From contig NZ_JBNFVY010000001.1 of assembly GCF_049943335.1 (NCBI RefSeq), positions 62,001 to 126,000 on the forward strand: a stretch of DNA of 64,000 nt, given 5' to 3'. The notes under the pieces are model-generated. The model made no database searches and was not told where the DNA came from. It was given only the letters and a program-made list of their open reading frames with translations. This document shows, in pieces, positions 24,531 to 32,918 of this stretch. The position numbers were made by a program, and so were the translations under genes. How positions within the stretch are numbered: the stretch's first letter is position 1; each line of letters starts with the position of its first letter. The stretch is from JBNFVY01 sp049943335. GTDB taxonomy: Bacteria > Pseudomonadota > Alphaproteobacteria > Rhodobacterales > Rhodobacteraceae.

Positions 24531-26459
24531 TCAAGCCTGCCGTGACGCCAAATCCGTCACGTCCAGAACCTCCAGGACCTTGCTCTGGATCTGCGCAGAT
24601 GACAGCCCGGCCGATTGATACATATCGGCTGGGCTGGCTTGGTCGATGAACGTATCCGGCAAGACCATCGACCGGAATTTCAGCCCGCGATCGAACACCG
24701 CATTGTCGGCCAGCAATTGCGCGACGTGGCTGCCGAACCCGCCAACGGCCCCTTCTTCGATGGTGATGAGCGCCTCATGATCACCCGCAAGCTGCAGGAT
24801 CAGTGCCTCATCCAGCGGTTTGGCGAACCGGGCGTCGGCAATCGTCGGGGTGATGCCCTTGGCGCTCAGCGCTTCGGCCGCTTTCAAAACCTCGCCCAGC
24901 CGGGTGCCGAACGACAAGATCGCCACACGCGCGCCTTCTCGGATCATCCGGCCCTTGCCGATTTCCAGCACTTCGCCGCGCTCGGGCATGGTCACGCCTT
25001 CGCCTTCGCCGCGCGGATAGCGAAACGCAATCGGCCCATCATCATGCGCAACAGCGGTGGCGACCATATGCACCAGCTCGGCCTCGTCGGCTGCGGCCAT
25101 GACCGTGAATCCCGGCAGGTTAGACAGGAATGCGATGTCGAAACTGCCCGCATGGGTCGCCCCATCCGCCCCGACCAGCCCGGCCCGATCAATGGCAAAA
25201 CGCACCGGCAACCGCTGTATGGCGACGTCATGCACCACCTGATCGTAGCCGCGTTGCAGAAACGTCGAATAAATCGCGCAGAACGGTTTCAGACCACCAG
25301 CCGCCAGCGCGGCGCTAAAGGTCACGCCGTGCTGCTCGGCGATCCCCACGTCAAAACAGCGCCGCGGATAGCGTTCGGCGAACAGGTTCAGCCCGGTGCC
25401 GTCGGGCATTGCGGCCGTCACCGCCACGATCTTGTCGTCGCGCGTGGCTTCGTCCAGCAGCGTGCGCGCAAACACTGACGTGTAGCTGGGCGCGTTCGAG
25501 GGCGCCTTTTTCTGCTGGCCGGTGACCATATCGAACGTGGCCGTGGCGTGGCCCTTGTCATCGGCTGCCTCGGCGGGGGCATACCCCTTGCCCTTTTTCG
25601 TGATCGCATGGATCAGCACCGGCCCGGTGGCCCGCGCCTTGACCGTGCGCAACAAAGACAAAATCTGGTCCATGTCGTGCCCGTCGATCGGCCCGACATA
25701 GCTGAAGCCCAGTTCCTCGAACAACGTCCCGCCCACGGCCATGCCCTTGAGCATTTCCTTCGCCCGCTTCGCCCCTTGCTGGAACGGCGGCGGCAACAAA
25801 GACGCCGCGCCCTTGGCCGCGGCTTTCAGTTCCTGGAACGGGCCTTCGGAATAAAGCCGGGTGAGATAGGTCGACATGGCGCCAACGGGCGGGGCAATCG
25901 ACATGTCGTTGTCGTTCAGGATCACGATCAAACGCTTGCCCAGATGGCCGGCGTTGTTCAGCGCTTCGAATGCCATGCCGCCCGACATCGCGCCATCGCC
26001 GATCACCGCGATCGCATCGCCCAGCGCCGGGTCGGGCGCACCGCCCAGATCGCGGGCCGCGGCAAACCCCAGCGCCGCCGAAATCGAAGTCGACGAATGC
26101 GCCGCACCAAACGGATCATAGGGGCTTTCGCTGCGTTTGGTGAATCCCGACAGCCCGCCCTTTTGCCGCAAGGTGCCCATCCGCTGGCGCCGGCCGGTCA
26201 GGATCTTGTGCGGATAGGACTGATGGCTGACGTCCCAGATCAACCGGTCGCGCGGGGTGTCGAACACGGCGTGCAGCGCGACGGTCAGTTCCACCACACC
26301 CAGCCCGGCGCCCAGATGCCCGCCGGTCTTGGACACAGACCAGATCGTTTCCTGGCGCAGCTCATTGGCCAGCTGTTTCAGTTGGGCATTCGAAAAGCCC
26401 TGCATATCGGCAGGGCTGCTCACCTTGTCCAAAAGAGGTGTGGCTGGCTTGTCGCTCAT
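24531..26459 (-). CDS. dxs: 1-deoxy-D-xylulose-5-phosphate synthase
   Basis: Dxs condenses pyruvate and glyceraldehyde 3-phosphate to DXP, the first step of the MEP isoprenoid pathway, using thiamine diphosphate. The 642-residue length is normal. The N-terminal catalytic region has GGHLGAGLGVVELTVALH, WDVSHQSYPHKILTGRR and the ThDP-binding GDGAMSGGMAFEALNNAG. The transketolase-type central domain has GIAEQHGVTFSAALAAGG and FAIDRAGLVGADGATHAG with conserved His/Arg residues. It is the last gene of the xseB-ispA-dxs group, an arrangement common in proteobacteria, 21 nt after ispA. Confidence 0.96.
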   Translation of the reverse strand: MSDKPATPLLDKVSSPADMQGFSNAQLKQLANELRQETIWSVSKTGGHLGAGLGVVELTVALHAVFDTPRDRLIWDVSHQSYPHKILTGRRQRMGTLRQKGGLSGFTKRSESPYDPFGAAHSSTSISAALGFAAARDLGGAPDPALGDAIAVIGDGAMSGGMAFEALNNAGHLGKRLIVILNDNDMSIAPPVGAMSTYLTRLYSEGPFQELKAAAKGAASLLPPPFQQGAKRAKEMLKGMAVGGTLFEELGFSYVGPIDGHDMDQILSLLRTVKARATGPVLIHAITKKGKGYAPAEAADDKGHATATFDMVTGQQKKAPSNAPSYTSVFARTLLDEATRDDKIVAVTAAMPDGTGLNLFAERYPRRCFDVGIAEQHGVTFSAALAAGGLKPFCAIYSTFLQRGYDQVVHDVAIQRLPVRFAIDRAGLVGADGATHAGSFDIAFLSNLPGFTVMAAADEAELVHMVATAVAHDDGPIAFRYPRGEGEGVTMPERGEVLEIGKGRMIREGARVAILSFGTRLGEVLKAAEALSAKGITPTIADARFAKPLDEALILQLAGDHEALITIEEGAVGGFGSHVAQLLADNAVFDRGLKFRSMVLPDTFIDQASPADMYQSAGLSSAQIQSKVLEVLDVTDLASRQA

Positions 26460-26480
26460 GGTTGGCTCCGGCCGGTCGCG

Positions 26481-27344
26481 TCAGGTATCCCGCGCAATAG
26501 CGAAACGTGCCGCTTGCCGCAAGTTATCCGCTTTGGTGCCGTAAGGGCCCAGAGCATCGCAGGCCGCGCCAACCAACTGTCGGGCATGTGCCTTGGCCCC
26601 GTCAAGCCCCATCAGCGACACAAAGGTCGCCTTGCCCGCGTCGGCATCCTTGCCCACGCGCTTGCCGGTTTTTTCTGTGTCACCTTCGACGTCCAGAATG
26701 TCGTCGGCAATCTGGAACGCCACACCCAAAGGCTGCGCATAGCGCGTCATCGCCGTGACGTCTGCACCGGCCATGCGCGCGCCCGCCTCGGCCGACCAGC
26801 CGATCAGCGCACCGGTCTTGTTGCGTTGCAAGATCGTGATCTGTTCCAGCGTCAGGGGCGTTCCGGCGGTTTCAGCGGCAATATCCTGGGCCTGACCCAG
26901 CACCATGCCTTGGCCGCCGATGGCCCGTGAAAAAGACTCTATCAAGGCCAAACGCGCCTCGGCGGGCACATCCGGCCGGGTCAGCATCTGAAAGGCCAGC
27001 GATTGCAGCGCGTCGCCTGCAAGCACGCCGGTCGCTTCGTCCCACTTTACGTGGACGGTGGGCAGACCGCGCCGCAGATCGTCGTCGTCCATGCAAGGCA
27101 GATCGTCATGGACCAGCGAATAGGCGTGCAGCGCTTCGACCGCGGCGGCGGCGTAGACAGCCTGATCCAGCGCCACATCGTGCAGAGCCGCGCTTTCCAT
27201 CACCAGAAAGGCGCGCAGACGCTTGCCGCCCTGGCAGGCCCAGGCCATGGCTTCGCCGACCTCGGACCCCTGAACATCTTGCAGGAACGTGGCCAGGCAC
27301 GCTTCGGTCAGGGCCGCATATTCGCGCAACTTGTCTTCGAACAC
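26481..27344 (-). CDS. ispA: Geranyl/farnesyl diphosphate synthase (polyprenyl synthetase)
   Basis: IspA builds C15 farnesyl diphosphate from IPP and DMAPP. The 287-residue protein has both Asp-rich motifs: the first in HDDLPCMDDDDLRRG and the second in AFQIADDILDVEGD. It also has the substrate-binding GGKRLRAFL and KTGALI motifs. The start is GTG at 27344, one base past the xseB stop, fitting an operon xseB-ispA-dxs. The product feeds dxs-derived isoprenoids into quinones, undecaprenyl phosphate and carotenoids. Confidence 0.93.
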   Translation of the reverse strand: MFEDKLREYAALTEACLATFLQDVQGSEVGEAMAWACQGGKRLRAFLVMESAALHDVALDQAVYAAAAVEALHAYSLVHDDLPCMDDDDLRRGLPTVHVKWDEATGVLAGDALQSLAFQMLTRPDVPAEARLALIESFSRAIGGQGMVLGQAQDIAAETAGTPLTLEQITILQRNKTGALIGWSAEAGARMAGADVTAMTRYAQPLGVAFQIADDILDVEGDTEKTGKRVGKDADAGKATFVSLMGLDGAKAHARQLVGAACDALGPYGTKADNLRQAARFAIARDT

Positions 27345-27345
27345 G

Positions 27346-27588
27346 TCACAGCCCTTCGACAGGTGTCGCTCCGGTCGGGTTGCCGTCGCGGTCCAGCGTG
27401 ATCTTGGCCACCTTTTCTTCGGCTTCCTTCAGCTTGACCTCACAGCGCGCTTTCAATTCGGCGCCGCGCTCATAGAGCTTGATCGACGCCTCAAGCGGCA
27501 CGTCGCCGCGGTCCAGTTGCCCGACCACACGCTCCAGCTCGGCCATTGCCTCTTCAAAGCTCATCTCGTTCACCGGTTTGTCGGTCAT
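27346..27588 (-). CDS. xseB: Exodeoxyribonuclease VII small subunit
   Basis: XseB is the small subunit of exonuclease VII, which degrades single-stranded DNA. The 80-residue protein has the family core EMSFEEAMAELERVVGQLDR followed by GDVPLEASIKLYERGAEL and a helical KCEVKLKEAEEKV-like segment. Its start overlaps the stop of the upstream histone-deacetylase-like gene (ATGA). The large subunit XseA is not in the window. Confidence 0.93.
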   Translation of the reverse strand: MTDKPVNEMSFEEAMAELERVVGQLDRGDVPLEASIKLYERGAELKARCEVKLKEAEEKVAKITLDRDGNPTGATPVEGL

Positions 27589-28511
27589 GCCCCGTGCTCC
27601 ATCAAAACCTTCACATGTGCCGCGACCCCGTCGCGCAAGCCTTCCAGATCATAACCGCCCTCAAGTGTCGAGACCACCTTGCCCCCGCAGACACGATCCG
27701 CCACATCGCAGATCGCGCCGGTGACCCAGGCGAAATCCTCGGTCGTCCAGTTCAATTGCGCCAACGGATCGCGTTCATGCGCATCGAACCCGGCCGAAAT
27801 CAGGATCAGGTCGGGATCAAAAGATTCAACCGCCGGCAGGATGGTGCGTTCATACGCGGCCCGCATGGCCCGGCTGCCCGAATTGGGACCCAGCGGCACG
27901 TTCAACACGTTGCCATGCCCGCCGGTCTGGGACGGCGCACCGGTACCGGGATAAAGCGGCATCTGGTGGCTTGACGCGAAGAACGCGCGCGGCTCGTCCC
28001 ACAGCAGATCCTGCGTGCCATTGCCGTGATGTACGTCGAAATCCACAATGGCGACACGGGCCAGCCCATGGTGATCCAAGGCGTTTTTCGCCGCAATAGA
28101 GACGTTTCCGAACAGGCAAAACCCCATTGCGCGCTCGGTTTCGGCGTGATGTCCGGGCGGGCGGCAGCCGACAAAGGCGTTGCGCACCGCGCCGCCAAGC
28201 ACCGCATCGACCGCCGCGCAAATGCCCCCCACCGCGCGCAGGGCCGCGTCCCATGATCCGGGCGACACATGCGTATCGCCATCCAGCGCGCAACTGCCGG
28301 TTTCCGGAATCGCGGCGCGGATCGTGTCGATGTATCGCTGTGGATGCACACGCGCGATATCCGCGATTTCGCCAACCGGGGCGGCGCGCCGGTCCAGCGC
28401 CAGGCCCTGCAAGGCATCCGCCACCGCGCCAAGGCGCGCGACGCGTTCGGGGTGGCCTTGGGGTGTGACGTGTCGTCGGCAATCGTCATGCCAGTAATAC
28501 GCTGTTGCCAT
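27585..28511 (-). CDS. Histone deacetylase family / acetylpolyamine amidohydrolase-like protein
   Basis: Members of this zinc-dependent family deacetylate acetylpolyamines or other amides. The 308-residue sequence has the family landmarks GHPERVARL at the N-terminus, the tandem His site RPPGHHAE, the zinc-binding DFDVHHGNGTQ, the second metal Asp in SAGFDAHERDPL, and the Tyr-bearing GGYDLEGL near the C-terminus. It is the first gene of the leftward run with xseB, ispA and dxs, an order widespread in Rhodobacterales. The natural substrate cannot be told from sequence. Confidence 0.88.
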   Translation of the reverse strand: MATAYYWHDDCRRHVTPQGHPERVARLGAVADALQGLALDRRAAPVGEIADIARVHPQRYIDTIRAAIPETGSCALDGDTHVSPGSWDAALRAVGGICAAVDAVLGGAVRNAFVGCRPPGHHAETERAMGFCLFGNVSIAAKNALDHHGLARVAIVDFDVHHGNGTQDLLWDEPRAFFASSHQMPLYPGTGAPSQTGGHGNVLNVPLGPNSGSRAMRAAYERTILPAVESFDPDLILISAGFDAHERDPLAQLNWTTEDFAWVTGAICDVADRVCGGKVVSTLEGGYDLEGLRDGVAAHVKVLMEHGA

Positions 28512-28640
28512 TGGGTCCTCTTCGGTCTTATCGCAGCCAGAGTGCGGAATGCGGAAGAAATGTCCAAGGGGTCAGGCGCGATAAATGCCTGTTCATCCCG
28601 ATTTCCCGACTTATGATCGTGCAGCTAACAAGGGTATTTC

Positions 28641-29786
28641 ATGACAGATTCACAATCGCAGGTGCTTGAAAGCGAAGAGCGCTTGCATAAACTGCATGCG
28701 CTTGGGCTGCTGGACACGCCGGCTGAACAGGATTTCGACGATATCGTCCAGCTGGCATCCGAAATCTGCAACGTACCGATGGCGATGATTTCGCTTGTCG
28801 ATTCGGATCGGCAGTATTTCAAGGCCAAGGTCGGGCTTGAGGCGTCTGAAACCCCGATCGAACATTCGGTCTGCGCCTATGCGATGACCTATGACGATGT
28901 GCTGGAAATTCCCGACACCCGAACCGATCGACGCACCGCGGACAACCCGCTGGTGCACGATGGCGACGTTGACATGAAATTCTATGCCGGGGCGCCATTG
29001 CAAACCGAAGACGGCACGCCGCTGGGCGCCTTGTGCGTGCTGGACCGCCAGCCAAGGCAACTGAATGACTTCCAAAAGCGCGCGTTAGAGACACTTTCGC
29101 GGCAGGTGATGGTGCAGATCGAACTGCGCCAGATGCTGCGCGAAGCCGAAGATGCGGCGGAAAACCTGCGTGCATCGCTTGAACTGCAAGAAGTGCTGCG
29201 GCGCGAAATCGATCACAGGGTCAAGAATTCCCTGTTGCAGGTGACATCGCTGCTGCGCATCCAGGCGCGGCGCGCCAAAGATGAAAACGTGCGCTCTGCG
29301 CTGCACGAAGCGGAAAACCGCATTTCCGCCATCGCCCTGATCCATGCCGAACTGTATCAAGCCGGATCGGATGAAACCGTATCGATGGCCCGCTATATCC
29401 AGCGGTTGACCGAAAACCTCAGCGCGACCTTGCCCAACGGCATCACGCTGACCTGCGCGACGAGTGAGGCCATCCTGCCGACCCAGGCGGCCACGGCGCT
29501 GGCAATCGTGATCAACGAATTCGTCACCAATTCCGTCAAATACGCGTTTCCCGATGGAACAGGGTCGATTTCCATCAGTTTTCAAACCGATGACAACCGC
29601 CTGACGGTGCGCATCGCCGACGATGGTATCGGGCTGGATGAATGCGACGTGGAACGGGCGGGTGGCATTGGCATGATGGTCATGCGGGCGTCGGCCGCGC
29701 AGATTGACGCGGAACTGACGTTCGAGCCGTCTGAAAAAGGCACCGTCGTGCTTGTGACGGTGCCGATGGCGGATGACGCAGGCTAG
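28641..29786 (+). CDS. GAF-domain sensor histidine kinase, HWE/HisKA_2 type
   Basis: The 381-residue soluble kinase has an N-terminal GAF domain (about residues 20-165; ICNVPMAMISLVDSDRQYF, FYAGAPLQTEDGTPLGALCV), a coiled linker, and a HisKA_2-type dimerisation helix with REIDHRVKNSLLQVTSLL, whose His is the phospho-acceptor. The ATP-binding domain looks intact: INEFVTNSVKYAF (N box) and IADDGIGL (G1 box). No response regulator lies next to it in the same direction; kinases of this type often feed PhyR. It is divergent from the histone-deacetylase gene across about 130 nt. AAGGG precedes the ATG. The signal sensed by GAF is unknown. Confidence 0.85.
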   Translation: MTDSQSQVLESEERLHKLHALGLLDTPAEQDFDDIVQLASEICNVPMAMISLVDSDRQYFKAKVGLEASETPIEHSVCAYAMTYDDVLEIPDTRTDRRTADNPLVHDGDVDMKFYAGAPLQTEDGTPLGALCVLDRQPRQLNDFQKRALETLSRQVMVQIELRQMLREAEDAAENLRASLELQEVLRREIDHRVKNSLLQVTSLLRIQARRAKDENVRSALHEAENRISAIALIHAELYQAGSDETVSMARYIQRLTENLSATLPNGITLTCATSEAILPTQAATALAIVINEFVTNSVKYAFPDGTGSISISFQTDDNRLTVRIADDGIGLDECDVERAGGIGMMVMRASAAQIDAELTFEPSEKGTVVLVTVPMADDAG

Positions 29787-29814
29787 GAGGGCAACGGGTT
29801 CGGCGGGCATCAGT

Positions 29815-30543
29815 TTAGTCAGGCGCCAGCATGTACCCGGCGCCGCGCACTGTCTGCAGATAGCGCGGCTGCTTTGGATCCACCTCAAGCTTGCGGCGCA
29901 ACCGGGTGATCTGCACGTCAACGGCCCTTTCCTGGGCCTGCCCACGATCGCGGCCCAGTTTTTCGACCAACTGGGTCCGGCTGACCGGTTCGTTCGGGGT
30001 GGCGGAAAAGATGCGCATCAACTGGTTTTCGGTTGCCGTCAGACGAACCAGATCTTCGCCCTGCCAAAGCTCTGATCGTTCGACATCATAACGGATCGGC
30101 CCCAGCGACAGGATCGTGGGAATGGCCTGTTCGGGGGGCACCGGCGGCACCCGGCGCAAGATCGCATTGATCCGCAACAACAATTCCTTCGGCTCGAACG
30201 GTTTGGGCAGGTAATCGTCTGCCCCCGCTTCCAGGCCTTCGATCCGATCCGATGTTTCCCCCTTGGCGGTCAACAGCAGGATCGGCGTCGTCACATCGGC
30301 CCGCAAGACGCGGGTCAGTTCAATGCCGGTTTCGCCCGGCATCATCACATCCATCACGATCAGATCGAATTCCAAACCGCCAAGCAATCGGCGGGCCTGT
30401 GCGGCATCTTTTGCCGCAGACACAAAGAACCCGTTTCGGATCAGGAATTTTTGCAACAGGGTGCGAATGCGTTCGTCGTCATCGACGATCAGCAGATGCG
30501 CGTCAGATTGCACCGTAGATTGCGCCGTGGATTGCACCGTCAT
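29815..30543 (-). CDS. petR: OmpR-family response regulator, PetR-like
   Basis: The 242-residue protein has a receiver domain (about residues 15-125; LLIVDDDERIRTLLQKFL, phospho-acceptor in FDLIVMDVMMPGETG, KPFEPKELLLRINAIL) and a C-terminal winged-helix DNA-binding domain (TATENQLMRIFSATPNEPVS, VDVQITRLRRKLE, RGAGYML). In Rhodobacter capsulatus an OmpR-type regulator PetR is encoded with a MarR-type protein PetP and is needed for cytochrome bc1 expression. Here a MarR gene lies immediately upstream and overlaps by ATGA, matching that pair. The first 13 residues are a repetitive TVQSTAQSTVQS tail from a 12-bp tandem repeat. No cognate kinase is adjacent. Confidence 0.8.
   Translation of the reverse strand: MTVQSTAQSTVQSDAHLLIVDDDERIRTLLQKFLIRNGFFVSAAKDAAQARRLLGGLEFDLIVMDVMMPGETGIELTRVLRADVTTPILLLTAKGETSDRIEGLEAGADDYLPKPFEPKELLLRINAILRRVPPVPPEQAIPTILSLGPIRYDVERSELWQGEDLVRLTATENQLMRIFSATPNEPVSRTQLVEKLGRDRGQAQERAVDVQITRLRRKLEVDPKQPRYLQTVRGAGYMLAPD
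30506..30541. repeat. Three tandem 12-bp units at the petR start
   Basis: Three imperfect copies of GATTGCRCCGTN (30506-30517, 30518-30529, 30530-30541) encode the TVQSTAQSTVQS N-terminus of PetR and run into the petP stop. A slippage-type expansion is likely. The extra residues lie before the receiver domain. Confidence 0.8.
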
Positions 30544-31049
30544 GACTGATCCTTGAACGATCTGAAGTGGCGGCGCTGGTCGGGATCCATCATCGCTTCA
30601 AGAACCTGGCGGAACCCGGCCACGGCGTCGGGCCCGACGGTGCGATATGCGGCCCGCATCCGGCTGCGCTGGGCCTCGGACAGTTCGCGCTCCAGGTCGG
30701 CGCCGCGCTCTGTCAGGTATAGGTGGCGTTCGCGTTTGTCCTTGTTCCCCACACGGCTTTCAACTAGACCATCGTCAATCAGCGTCCGCAAAACCCGGTT
30801 CAGCGATTGCTTCGTCACACCGAGGATATCGAGCAGGTTATTGACCGTCGTGCCGGGCGAACGATTGATGAAATGCACTGCGCGGTGATGGGCCCGGCCA
30901 TACCCGTATTGTTCGAGAATTCGATCCGGATCGGCGGTAAACCCGCGATACGCAAAGAACATCGCTTCGATACCTTTGCGCAATTGCTCGTCGGTCAGAA
31001 ACAGAAGGTTTCCGCCACTTGGACCGCCTGGTCCACCGTCCTCGGCCAT
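30540..31049 (-). CDS. petP: MarR-family transcriptional regulator, PetP-like
   Basis: The 169-residue protein is a winged-helix MarR regulator: YGRAHHRAVHFINRSPGTTV is the start of the DNA-binding domain, LLDILGVTKQSLNRVLRTLI the recognition helix region, and VGNKDKRERHLYLTERGADL the wing. The pairing with petR (ATGA overlap) matches the petP-petR pair of Rhodobacter. An upstream in-frame start at 31088 exists, but the ATG at 31049 has GAGG 7 nt upstream and is preferred. It is divergent from ilvE across 156 nt, which contains a perfect 10-bp palindrome that could be a MarR operator. Confidence 0.82.
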   Translation of the reverse strand: MAEDGGPGGPSGGNLLFLTDEQLRKGIEAMFFAYRGFTADPDRILEQYGYGRAHHRAVHFINRSPGTTVNNLLDILGVTKQSLNRVLRTLIDDGLVESRVGNKDKRERHLYLTERGADLERELSEAQRSRMRAAYRTVGPDAVAGFRQVLEAMMDPDQRRHFRSFKDQS

Positions 31050-31080
31050 CCCTTCACCTCGTTCACAAACCGCGTAACAT

Positions 31081-31090
31081 ATGTGCACAT
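31081..31090. promoter_or_regulatory. Palindrome ATGTGCACAT in the petP/ilvE divergent region
   Basis: A perfect 10-bp palindrome lies 32 nt upstream of the petP start and about 115 nt upstream of ilvE. MarR proteins often bind such palindromes near their own promoter. A TTGACA hexamer follows at 31104-31109 on the plus strand. The operator role is a guess from position. Confidence 0.25.
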
Positions 31091-31205
31091 TACGTCAGTC
31101 TTGTTGACATTCCAAGAATCAATTGATAGCGATCTGCAGATTTCACGCAATAATACGTCCGCTGTGGACCATTCTTGCGCAATATCTGAAAATCGGAGGG
31201 TACGC

Positions 31206-32072
31206 ATGGCTGGATATGATGATCGCGACGGCAAGATCTGGATGGACGGTAAATTGGTCGATTGGCGTGATGCCAATGTCCACGTTCTCAGCCACGCGCT
31301 GCACTATGCCTCGTCGGTGTTCGAGGGCGAGCGTTGTTACAACGGCAAGGTGTTCCTCAGCCGAAAGCATTCGGAACGTCTGCTGAACTCGGGCAAACTG
31401 CTGGACATGGAAATCCCCTATTCGGTGGACGAAATCGAAGCGGCCAAGCGCGCCGTTCTGGACGCCAACGATATGTCCGACGCCTATGTGCGCGTGGTGG
31501 CCTGGCGCGGGGTGGGCGAAGACATGGGCGTGTCGGCGCGCCGCAATCCGGTGCGCATGGCCGTGGCGACATGGGAATGGGGCAGCTATTACGGCGATGC
31601 CAAATACAAGGGCGCCAAGCTGGACGTAGCCAAATGGAAACGCCCCAGCCCAGAAACGATCCCCACCGCCGCCAAGGCTGCAGGGCTCTACATGATCTGC
31701 ACCATGTCCAAACACGCGGCCGAAGAAAAAGGCTGCTCGGATGCGATGTTCTTTGACTATCGCGGCTATGTGGCCGAAGCCACCGGCGCGAACATCTTCT
31801 TCGTCAAAGACGGCGAAGTGCACACCCCCATCCCCGACGCGATCCTGAACGGGCTGACCCGCCAGACCGTGATCACCATGCTGAAAGAGCGCGGCATCAC
31901 CGTGCACGAACGCCATATCATGCCCGAGGAACTGGACAGCTTTGAACAGTGCTGGCTGACAGGATCCGCCGCCGAGGTCACGCCCGTCGGTCAGATCGGC
32001 GACTGGAATTTCGAAGTCGGCAGCCTGACACGGGAAATCTCGGACGCCTACGAAAAGCTCGTTCGCACCTGA
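31206..32072 (+). CDS. ilvE: Branched-chain amino acid aminotransferase
   Basis: IlvE transfers amino groups between glutamate and the keto acids of leucine, isoleucine and valine, using PLP. The 288-residue protein shows class IV aminotransferase features: KIWMDGKLVDWRDANVHVLS, HALHYASSVFEGERCY, GYVAEATGANIFFVKDG and ILNGLTRQTVITML. A longer reading frame begins at 30807, but the ATG at 31206 follows GGAGG by 6 nt and matches the family start MAGYDDRDGKIWMDG. It is monocistronic by appearance, divergent from petP. Confidence 0.93.
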   Translation: MAGYDDRDGKIWMDGKLVDWRDANVHVLSHALHYASSVFEGERCYNGKVFLSRKHSERLLNSGKLLDMEIPYSVDEIEAAKRAVLDANDMSDAYVRVVAWRGVGEDMGVSARRNPVRMAVATWEWGSYYGDAKYKGAKLDVAKWKRPSPETIPTAAKAAGLYMICTMSKHAAEEKGCSDAMFFDYRGYVAEATGANIFFVKDGEVHTPIPDAILNGLTRQTVITMLKERGITVHERHIMPEELDSFEQCWLTGSAAEVTPVGQIGDWNFEVGSLTREISDAYEKLVRT

Positions 32073-32132
32073 GTTCACCGAATTTCAACCAAGAACAGGT
32101 CAATCTGCGCAAAACCGCAGGTTGGCCTAATC

Positions 32133-32579
32133 ATGATTCAACGCGACAATATCTACCTGTCGATCGCCGCCGCGCTCATCGTGACGCCGGCCAGCTTTAT
32201 GCTGACATGGTTCTGGCTCACCGACGACCCCACGCTGCGCCCGCTGGGGATCACCGAAAGAAAACTGGTTAATGCCGGTCTGGTCGCGTCTGGCGGGCCG
32301 ATTGTCACCACGGTGCGCCTTGGCGCCGGCGCGTCTCTGCCCATGTCCCGGTCCGACTTCGAAGCGTCGATCAACCGGGCGTTCGATCTCTATGGGTTGG
32401 AAAGCAAATTCGTCTATGCTTCGCACCCGGGCAGCGGCATTCAGATCACCTACACCGTCGGAAAAAGCCGCATCGGGGCTTATTCCCTGCGGCGCGCGGC
32501 CGAAGGGATCAGGCCCACCGCGGATGCGTTTCGCATGGCCGCCCGGCATTCGCAAAACAAGATCAATGCCAAGCCGTAA
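32133..32579 (+). CDS. Uncharacterised protein with one N-terminal membrane helix
   Basis: This 148-residue protein is not recognised. It has one hydrophobic segment near the start (about residues 8-28, LSIAAALIVTPASFMLTWFW) and a mostly soluble remainder with PIVTTVRLGAGASLPMSRSD and SGIQITYTVGKSRIGAYS, which may fold as a small alpha/beta domain in the periplasm. It lies 60 nt after ilvE in the same direction. A strong hairpin begins at its stop codon. Codon usage looks like its neighbours. Confidence 0.55.
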   Translation: MIQRDNIYLSIAAALIVTPASFMLTWFWLTDDPTLRPLGITERKLVNAGLVASGGPIVTTVRLGAGASLPMSRSDFEASINRAFDLYGLESKFVYASHPGSGIQITYTVGKSRIGAYSLRRAAEGIRPTADAFRMAARHSQNKINAKP

Positions 32580-32607
32580 GCCTGTCATGGATTGACCGGC
32601 TTACGGC
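32573..32607. terminator. Bidirectional terminator-like hairpin
   Basis: GCCGTAAGCC (32573-32582) and GGCTTACGGC (32598-32607) form a perfect 10-bp stem with a 15-nt loop. It overlaps the stop of the 148-residue gene and lies between it and the convergent small gene at 32618. There is no T-run on either side. Confidence 0.4.
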
Positions 32608-32617
32608 CGACTAGACC

Positions 32618-32794
32618 TCAGGTTTCGACCCCGCGTTCAATCCGTGCATATTGCCCGGTCCTGGCGTGTCCACGTTGCCGGGGTTTGCGAAACACCGCCT
32701 TGCTGGCGTGTGAACTGCCATCCGGGCCATGCCGCCGTTCGGCGTCGATCATACGCTTGAGATGAATGTTTGGTTTGTCGTCGGATGTCATCAT
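32618..32794 (-). CDS. Small basic hypothetical protein (58 aa)
   Basis: A 58-residue, strongly basic, His/Arg-rich protein starting MMTSDDKPNIHLKRMIDAER, with later stretches such as RKPRQRGHARTGQYARIE. AGGAG lies 6 nt before the tandem ATG (32794), which makes translation credible. I recognise no family; there is no membrane segment or Cys motif. It faces the preceding gene across a hairpin and stands alone, with about 120 nt to the next gene. It could bind nucleic acid, judging only by charge. Confidence 0.5.
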   Translation of the reverse strand: MMTSDDKPNIHLKRMIDAERRHGPDGSSHASKAVFRKPRQRGHARTGQYARIERGVET

Positions 32795-32918
32795 GGGACT
32801 CTCCTTTGAATGCAACCAACTCAGGGAGTGCATCCAACTTAGGTCCGGTCCGGACTTATTTCAACCCTGCCGTCTCAGCCAGCCCGTCTAAATCCTAACC
32901 GTTTAAAACCTGCCCGCC

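Noticed and set aside
25548..26930. 460-codon plus-strand open frame
   Set aside because: Antisense to dxs and ispA; no family features.
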